From Neisseriaceae bacterium (GTDB lineage: Bacteria > Pseudomonadota > Gammaproteobacteria > Burkholderiales > Chromobacteriaceae): a stretch of DNA of 64,000 nt. This document shows positions 58,793-64,000 of this stretch, piece after piece. Positions within the stretch are counted from its first letter, which is position 1. The number at the start of each line of letters is the position of its first letter. Position numbers and translations under genes: made by a program. The stretch covers positions 124,001 through 188,000 of the forward strand of contig JAIYAC010000010.1 in the NCBI GenBank assembly GCA_027489245.1, read 5' to 3'. The notes under the pieces were generated by a model that saw only the letters and a program-made list of their open reading frames with translations, was not told the DNA's origin and made no database searches.

Positions 58793-59143
58793 GTGAGTAC
58801 GCTGCCGGATCTGGACTACCACGCCGCCCTGGCCAATATGGCCGGCATGGTAGAGCTTTATCGCGAGGCCCTCGTGGCTTTTTTGCAAGAAGCCCCGCTG
58901 CTGATGCAGCAATATCGTGATTACTGGCTTGCCGGCGACTGGCCGGTCGCCCGGCGTGCCGCGCATTCGCTGAAGAGCTCGGCTGCCGTCATGGGGGCGC
59001 TGGCGTTATCGAGCGCAGCCAAGTCTCTGGAGCAGCTCGCGGCGGCAGAAGGCAGCGAGCTGGCGAGAGAGCAGGCTTGGCTCGCGTGCATGCAAGCCTG
59101 GCAGCGTTTCACCCAGGCCGTTGGCAGTTATTTGCCTGCCTGA
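58793..59143 (+). CDS. Stand-alone Hpt phosphotransfer protein (GTG start)
   Basis: A 116-residue four-helix Hpt protein with the phospho-accepting His58 in AAHSLKSSAAVMGA. It starts at GTG with AGGA upstream, nine bases after the MCP-like gene. It overlaps the convergent hybrid-kinase gene by 16 bases at the 3' end. The neighbouring hybrid kinase has receivers but no Hpt domain, so this protein is a natural partner to carry phosphate onward; that pairing is inference. Confidence 0.88.
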   Translation: MSTLPDLDYHAALANMAGMVELYREALVAFLQEAPLLMQQYRDYWLAGDWPVARRAAHSLKSSAAVMGALALSSAAKSLEQLAAAEGSELAREQAWLACMQAWQRFTQAVGSYLPA

Positions 59144-62100
59144 GCCGCCGCGATGTGCCGCAGCAGCATGTCGCGCAGGTCGGCAATTGCAAACGGTTTG
59201 CCGATATGGTCGTTCATGCCGGCGGCCAGGCAGTTAGCCCGGTCGTCATGCATGGCATTGGCCGTCATGGCAATAATCGGTAGCTGCGTTTCCCCCAGGG
59301 TTTGCCGGATTTCCCGTGTGGCGGTGAGCCCATCCATCACGGGCATTTGCAGGTCCATCAGTACGGCGTCGTAGCGCGGGTTCATGTTGGCTACGGCACT
59401 CACGGCCAGCTCGCCGTTTTCTGCAATATCAATCTGTGCCCCTTCTTTGCTGAGCAAGCCCTTGGCCACCAGCCGGTTGGTCACATTGTCTTCCACCAGC
59501 AGTAGCCTCAGCCCGCTTAGCGGGGCAGCCTGTGGCGTGGCAGTCTCTGCGGCAGGGGCTGTTTCCTGGTGCTTGGCCAGCTGGGTGAACTGCAGCTGGT
59601 CAACGGTTTCTTTCAGCATGCTCTGGGTCAGCGGCTTGACCAGAAAGCCGGCCAGCAGGCTGCGCTCGCGGTCGGACTTTGCGGCCAACATATCGCGCCC
59701 ATGGGCGGTGACCATCACCATTTGTACCTGGCTATCGTAGCGGCGCAGTTCGCGGCAGCTGGCCCAGCCGTCCAGGCCCGGCATTTGCCAGTCGATCAAG
59801 ACCAGCTGGTACGGTAACGGTTTGCCCCCCAGGCTGGCCAGCATGCTGACCAGCTGTTCGCCGCTTTCCAGGCAGCTGGCATGCCAGCCTAGCTGGGCTA
59901 CCATGGCGCCGGTGGCTTCGCGGGCTACGGGGTTATCGTCCACGATCAGTACCGACAGGGCTTGGCCTGCCGGGATGACGGGCTGTTCGTTCAGGGCGGG
60001 GGGCACGGCCAGCGTAAGTTCAAAGCTGAAGCAGCTGCCTTTAGCGGGTTGGCTTTCTACGCGGATGTCGCCACCCATCAGCTGTACCATGCGCTGGCTG
60101 ATGGCCAGCCCCAGCCCGGTGCCGCCAAAACGGCGTGTGGTCGAGGTTTCTGCCTGGCTAAAACTGTGGAATAGCTTGCCCAGCTGCTCGCTGCTGATGC
60201 CGATACCGGTGTCTTGTACGCTGAACAGCAGGGTGACATTTTCCCGCGTGCGGGCTTGCTGGGTAATGCGGACGAGGACTTCGCCGGCTTCGGTAAATTT
60301 GATGGCATTGCCGGCCAGGTTCAGCAGTACCTGTTGCAGCCGCATGGCATCGCCGGTCAGCCAGGGCGGGATTTTGGCATCCACATTGAAAATGAGCTCG
60401 AGCGGTTTGTTCAGGCTGGTGACCGACAGGATCACCGACAGGTTGTGCATGAGCTGGTCCAGGCGGAAGGGTTGCAGGTCCAGCGTCATTTTGCCGGCTT
60501 CTACCTTGGAAAAATCCAGAATGTCATTCAGCAGGCCCAGTAGCGAGCGTGCAGCGGCTTCGGTCTTGTCTACGTAGTCTTGCTGCTCTGCGGCCAACGG
60601 GGTGTGCTGCAAGAGCTGCAGCAGACCCAGTATGGCGTTCATCGGGGTGCGGATTTCGTGGCTCATATTGGCCAGAAAACGGCTTTTTGCCTGGCTGGCC
60701 TGCTCGGCCTGGTGCTTGGCTTCTTGCAGTGACGCCTCGTGTACCTTGCTGGCGGTGATGTCGCGGCGGATGGACACGTAGCGTTCTATGCCGCCCTGGG
60801 TGTTCAGGAAGGGGGCGATGATGCTGTCTACCCAGTACAGGCTGCCGTCTTTGCGGCGGTTGCATACATCGCCACGCCAAGGTTGGCCGCGTGCCAGCGT
60901 CTGCCACATGTGCTGCCAGAATGCCGGCTCGTGTACACCGGCATTCAGTAGCTTGTGGTCCTGGTTCAGCAACTCGGGCAAGGTATAGCCGCTGATATCG
61001 GTAAAGGCCTGGTTGGCGCTGATGATATGGCCGCGGGGGTCGGCAATGGACACAATGAAATGCTGCTGGATGATGTCGTGCACGGTTTGGGCTTCTAGCA
61101 GTGCACTATGCAGATCCCCCTGGATGGCTTCTTGCAGGGTGATATCACTTTCAATGGCCATGAAGCCTTCCAGGCGCTGGTGTTCATCCCACAAGGGCTG
61201 GATTTCCAGGGCGACCCAATAGTCGCGCCCCGATTTGGCCCGGTTCAGCAGCTTGCCTTGATAGGGTTGCTGTTGTGTCAGTGCCTGGCTGATGCGGGCG
61301 ATCACTGCCGGGTCACTATCTGTCGACTGCAGCAGCTTGCCGGGCTGTTGCCCCAGTACTTCCTCGAGTGTGTAGCCGGTTAGCCGGGTAAAGCCTTCGT
61401 TGACCCAGGTAATGCGCCGGTCGGTGTCGGTAATCACAATGGCGTTAGTGGTATGCCGGGCTACCTTGGCCAGCAGGGCCAGGTCTTTGGTCATGCTGGC
61501 AGCCAGCTGCTCGGCCCGCTGTTTGTTATGCAGTAGCAGCCAGCAGGAAAAGCCCGCCAGCACACTCATGATAAAGCCCATGATGGCGACGATGGCCTGT
61601 GTGCTGCGATTAATGCTGGCATCGAATAAGGCGGTACTGCTGCTGCGCAGGGTCAGGGTGCGGCCGCTGGCTTCCAGGCGCTGCATACGCACGAAGCTGC
61701 GTGTTGTTGGCTGGGCGGTAACCGTGCCGGCTGCGAGCGGGTAGCCGTGGCGATCGTCGTCGTAGACAATACTGCCGGGGCTGGGCAGGGGGCTATCGAA
61801 TAGCTCGAAGTCCAGGCTTTGCTCGGTTGCCAGGCTTACGCCGTGCATCAGCTCGCGTACCACCACCGGGGTGTACACCAGGCCCAACAGGGCTTGCTGG
61901 CGTTGTTGCAGGTTTGTTAGTGGCAGACCTGGGCGAAATACCGGTACCAGGATCAGATAGCCCGGCGTACGCAGGGTGTCCTGGCGCAGCGTGATGCTGC
62001 CGGTCATGGTGGCTTTGCCGCGCGCCAGGGCATGAATGATGGCGCTACGGCTAACGGCATCGGCGCCGACATCGTCGCCCCAGGTTTCCTGGTTGCCTGC

Positions 62101-62766
62101 CAGTGGTTCGATATACCGAATCACATATAGCGGGTCGGCACTACCGTGGCTTCTGACGCGAAAAGCGGGGGATTGGGCCCGTTGTTCCTGGGCTTGAAAC
62201 CGGGCAAGCCCGGCGCGGCTTACCGGCTGGATAAAGCCGAAACCGCGTACGCCTGGAAACTCTGCTTTCAGGTCACGTGAGCGGATGTAGGCACGAAAGC
62301 TGTCCGGGGCCAGCATGGCACCCTGCGTGGCAATAATGCCGCCAGCGGCACCGCGCAGCCCGTAGACCGGCAAGGTGAAGCGGCGCTGGATTTCCGCTAC
62401 CAGGCGCTCGTGTAGCTTGTCGTAGCGTGCCGCGGCCTCTTTCATGGTGCGTTTGTCCAGCTCGTGCACGCTGGCGGCAGTCAGCAGCAAGCCAAGCAGC
62501 GTGATGCCAATACTGATGGCCTGGATGTGTGGTGCACGCAGCGAGGTGGCGTTGGCGGGCTGCTGGCGCAGGCGAGCGGTAACACGCCATATCAGCAACG
62601 GGCTGGCGAGCAGGGCCAGCAGTACGGCATCGAGCAGGGCGGCAGGAACCTGGCCCAGCCCCGCCGGCAGGGCGGGTTGTAGCAGTATGCTTGCCAGCCT
62701 GGCGGTACTGAGGATCAGCAGCACTTCCATCAGCACCAGCAGATAGAAGGTGGTTTTCTTCTGCAT
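59128..62766 (-). CDS. CHASE-PAS hybrid histidine kinase with two receivers
   Basis: A 1212-residue inner-membrane kinase. Several N-terminal membrane segments (about 8-30, 43-63, 83-103) precede a periplasmic CHASE domain (about 125-335; FPGVRGFGFIQPVSRAG), and a further membrane segment lies near 393-413. Two PAS domains (about 425-545 and 555-680) follow, then HisKA (FLANMSHEIRTPMNAILG) and HATPase_c (DTGIGIS, GGTGLGLAIS). Two receiver domains follow (LVLIDWQMPGLDG; LMDLQMPVMDG with Asp near 1138). No Hpt domain is present, unlike the other hybrid kinase at 4.4 kb. CHASE domains bind small molecules such as cytokinin-like compounds in plants; the ligand here is unknown. Confidence 0.9.
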   Translation of the reverse strand: MQKKTTFYLLVLMEVLLILSTARLASILLQPALPAGLGQVPAALLDAVLLALLASPLLIWRVTARLRQQPANATSLRAPHIQAISIGITLLGLLLTAASVHELDKRTMKEAAARYDKLHERLVAEIQRRFTLPVYGLRGAAGGIIATQGAMLAPDSFRAYIRSRDLKAEFPGVRGFGFIQPVSRAGLARFQAQEQRAQSPAFRVRSHGSADPLYVIRYIEPLAGNQETWGDDVGADAVSRSAIIHALARGKATMTGSITLRQDTLRTPGYLILVPVFRPGLPLTNLQQRQQALLGLVYTPVVVRELMHGVSLATEQSLDFELFDSPLPSPGSIVYDDDRHGYPLAAGTVTAQPTTRSFVRMQRLEASGRTLTLRSSSTALFDASINRSTQAIVAIMGFIMSVLAGFSCWLLLHNKQRAEQLAASMTKDLALLAKVARHTTNAIVITDTDRRITWVNEGFTRLTGYTLEEVLGQQPGKLLQSTDSDPAVIARISQALTQQQPYQGKLLNRAKSGRDYWVALEIQPLWDEHQRLEGFMAIESDITLQEAIQGDLHSALLEAQTVHDIIQQHFIVSIADPRGHIISANQAFTDISGYTLPELLNQDHKLLNAGVHEPAFWQHMWQTLARGQPWRGDVCNRRKDGSLYWVDSIIAPFLNTQGGIERYVSIRRDITASKVHEASLQEAKHQAEQASQAKSRFLANMSHEIRTPMNAILGLLQLLQHTPLAAEQQDYVDKTEAAARSLLGLLNDILDFSKVEAGKMTLDLQPFRLDQLMHNLSVILSVTSLNKPLELIFNVDAKIPPWLTGDAMRLQQVLLNLAGNAIKFTEAGEVLVRITQQARTRENVTLLFSVQDTGIGISSEQLGKLFHSFSQAETSTTRRFGGTGLGLAISQRMVQLMGGDIRVESQPAKGSCFSFELTLAVPPALNEQPVIPAGQALSVLIVDDNPVAREATGAMVAQLGWHASCLESGEQLVSMLASLGGKPLPYQLVLIDWQMPGLDGWASCRELRRYDSQVQMVMVTAHGRDMLAAKSDRERSLLAGFLVKPLTQSMLKETVDQLQFTQLAKHQETAPAAETATPQAAPLSGLRLLLVEDNVTNRLVAKGLLSKEGAQIDIAENGELAVSAVANMNPRYDAVLMDLQMPVMDGLTATREIRQTLGETQLPIIAMTANAMHDDRANCLAAGMNDHIGKPFAIADLRDMLLRHIAAAQAGK

Positions 62767-62854
62767 GACAGCAGCCCCGCTAGCAGTATGGATATATCGA
62801 TATACTAGCGTATGCCAAGTCGGTCTTGCACGGTGCCGGCAGGATTTTGCGGGT

Positions 62855-63649
62855 TTAGCTGGCTAGCTGGCACTTTACCTGGTGCCAGTCTTGCCAGGCT
62901 TTGGCTTTTTCGCCGGGGCTGCGCAGCAGGTAGGCCGGGTGGAAGGTGACCAATAAAGGGCGGCCATGCGCATGGTGCAGCTGTTTGCGCAGTGTGCTGA
63001 TCGGGGCCTGGCTATTGAGCAGGGTGTGGGCGGCAAAGCGGCCTAGTGCCACAATCAGGTCGGGCTTTACGGTATCGATTTGCCACTGCAGATAGCTGGC
63101 GCAGCTGGCAATCTCGGCGGGTGCCGGGTTACGGTTGCCCGGTGGCCGGCATTTCACCACATTGCAGATATAGACATCTTGCTCGCTGTTGATACCGGCT
63201 GCGGCCAACATGTTTTCCAGCAGCTGGCCGGCTTTGCCGACAAAAGGCAGCCCTTGGCGGTCTTCTTGCTCGCCGGGGGCCTCACCAATAATCAACAGGC
63301 GTGCTGTGGGGTTGCCGCGGCCAACCACGACATTGTGCCGCGTCTTGGCCAGCTCGCAGCGCTGGCAGGCCGCCACCTGGGCATGCAGACTGTCCCAGTC
63401 CTGGATGGGCAGCGTATGCGGCTGCTTGGTCTGCGGGGCCACTTCGTTTACTTCAACCGGGGCCGGCGCGGCAACCGGGGCTGTGCTGGCCACTGCGGCC
63501 ACGCGCGGCGGCGTGGCTACCGTGATGGCAGCTGTTTCTGCTACGGCAGCAGCCTGGGGTTCGGGGCTGTTTGGTACACCGGGCTCTCCACGGGGCCGCC
63601 ATAGCGGGCTAAGGCCCATTTCCTGCAGGACAAAGGCACTGCGGTTCAT
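62855..63649 (-). CDS. Family 4 uracil-DNA glycosylase (Fe-S)
   Basis: A 264-residue DNA-repair enzyme. A low-complexity Ala/Pro/Val-rich N-terminal stretch (about 25-75) precedes the family 4 UDG domain. It has motif A GEAPGEQEDRQGLPFVG and motif B TFHPAYLLRSP. Four cysteines (95, 98, 167, 183) are placed to bind a 4Fe-4S cluster. It excises uracil from DNA. The order with rimI upstream, overlapping by four bases, is common in betaproteobacteria. The N-terminal extension resembles that of DNA polymerase-related UDGs and may be disordered. Confidence 0.92.
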   Translation of the reverse strand: MNRSAFVLQEMGLSPLWRPRGEPGVPNSPEPQAAAVAETAAITVATPPRVAAVASTAPVAAPAPVEVNEVAPQTKQPHTLPIQDWDSLHAQVAACQRCELAKTRHNVVVGRGNPTARLLIIGEAPGEQEDRQGLPFVGKAGQLLENMLAAAGINSEQDVYICNVVKCRPPGNRNPAPAEIASCASYLQWQIDTVKPDLIVALGRFAAHTLLNSQAPISTLRKQLHHAHGRPLLVTFHPAYLLRSPGEKAKAWQDWHQVKCQLAS

Positions 63650-64000
63650 AGGGTAGCTTTCATCAGAATGGCGTCTTCGCGGCTACCATCGGTATGGCGG
63701 TAGTAAGCCTTGCGCGTGCTGTACTGGATAAAACCGGCACGCTGATAAAGCTGCAGGGCAATCAGGTTGCTGGCGCGCACCTCCAGAAACATACAGCTGG
63801 CGCCGTGTTGCCTGGCCTGCTGCTGGACATGGCGCAATAGTCGGCCGCCCAAACCTTGCCCCTGGTGGCTGGCGTGGATGAAGAAGTTCTGCAGGTGGGC
63901 TTCGTCCAGCACTTGCATCAGCACCGCGGCACCCAGCAGCACATTATCTTGCTGCATCAGCCAGACGGTGTCGTGCTCGCTCTCCAGGGAGCCGGCATAC
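63646..64000 (-). CDS. rimI: Ribosomal protein S18-alanine N-acetyltransferase (partial)
   Basis: The C-terminal 117 or so residues of a GNAT acetyltransferase; the start lies beyond the window edge (the frame is open through YAGSLESEHDTVWLMQQ). It has the acetyl-CoA-binding motif Q/RxxGxG/A as HQGQGLGGRLL and the following EVRASNLIALQLYQRAGF, typical of RimI, which acetylates the N-terminal Ala of S18. The assignment leans on this motif and on the overlap with the udg gene; tsaB would be expected upstream. Confidence 0.85.
   Translation of the reverse strand, partial: YAGSLESEHDTVWLMQQDNVLLGAAVLMQVLDEAHLQNFFIHASHQGQGLGGRLLRHVQQQARQHGASCMFLEVRASNLIALQLYQRAGFIQYSTRKAYYRHTDGSREDAILMKATL

Overview
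The window is a G+C-rich (about 60% by eye) chromosomal segment of a betaproteobacterium in the Neisseriales, most likely Chromobacteriaceae (Chromobacterium, Vogesella, Aquitalea and relatives). The phenylalanine hydroxylase closely resembles the Chromobacterium violaceum enzyme as I remember it. Gene orders such as pyrG-kdsA-eno-ftsB, rpmB-rpmG, tgt-yajC-secD-secF, thrS-infC-rpmI-rplT-pheS-pheT-ihfA-merR and rimI-udg are typical of this group. No phage, insertion sequence, CRISPR array or plasmid gene was seen; this is core genome with some signalling and accessory genes.

Layout. 1-4.4 kb: end of pepN, an EamA transporter, and phhA divergent from an AsnC/Lrp regulator. 4.4-8.2 kb: a hybrid histidine kinase and a leucine-rich-repeat/protein-kinase fusion. 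8.2-18 kb: guaA, smpB, ratA-rnfH, a GGDEF protein, then ftsB-eno-kdsA-pyrG. 18-29 kb: rpmB-rpmG, a small lipoprotein, an M16 peptidase with mutL, a DedA protein, and secF-secD-yajC-tgt. 29-37 kb: tRNA-Val followed by the translation operon from thrS to a MerR-type regulator, then tRNA-Pro. 37-46 kb: LysR regulator and yfcF, a broken LysE exporter, DUF1289, a TPMT-like methyltransferase, a chemoreceptor, a periplasmic binding protein, a flavoprotein, a degenerate Nudix protein and a thioredoxin. 46-50 kb: purU and folD, a cluster of four tRNAs (Pro, Arg, His, His) and a FadR-type regulator. 50-54.6 kb: a periplasmic binding protein divergent from a PAS kinase and FixJ-type regulator. 54.6-62.8 kb: yigZ, a REC-PP2C-ATPase plus STAS partner-switching pair, a HAMP-less MCP-like protein, a lone Hpt protein and a 1212-residue CHASE hybrid kinase. 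62.8-64 kb: family 4 uracil-DNA glycosylase and partial rimI.

The strongest unexplained signal is a short word, GTTGGCCGC (complement GCGGCCAAC). I located 65 exact copies, about one per kilobase, in nearly equal numbers on both strands and in genes of every function. About 48 extend to GTTGGCCGCA and 12 to the 13-mer AAGGTTGGCCGCA. Between genes it often occurs as inverted pairs that form terminator-like stems. This is how the DNA uptake sequences of Neisseria behave, but the word is unlike the Neisseriaceae dialects I know (core GCCGTCTGAA). I propose it as a candidate uptake-sequence dialect of this lineage. Other notable points are a threonine-codon leader peptide and attenuator before thrS, an AUA start codon for infC, the LRR-kinase fusion, and the dense phosphorelay and partner-switch locus at 55-63 kb.
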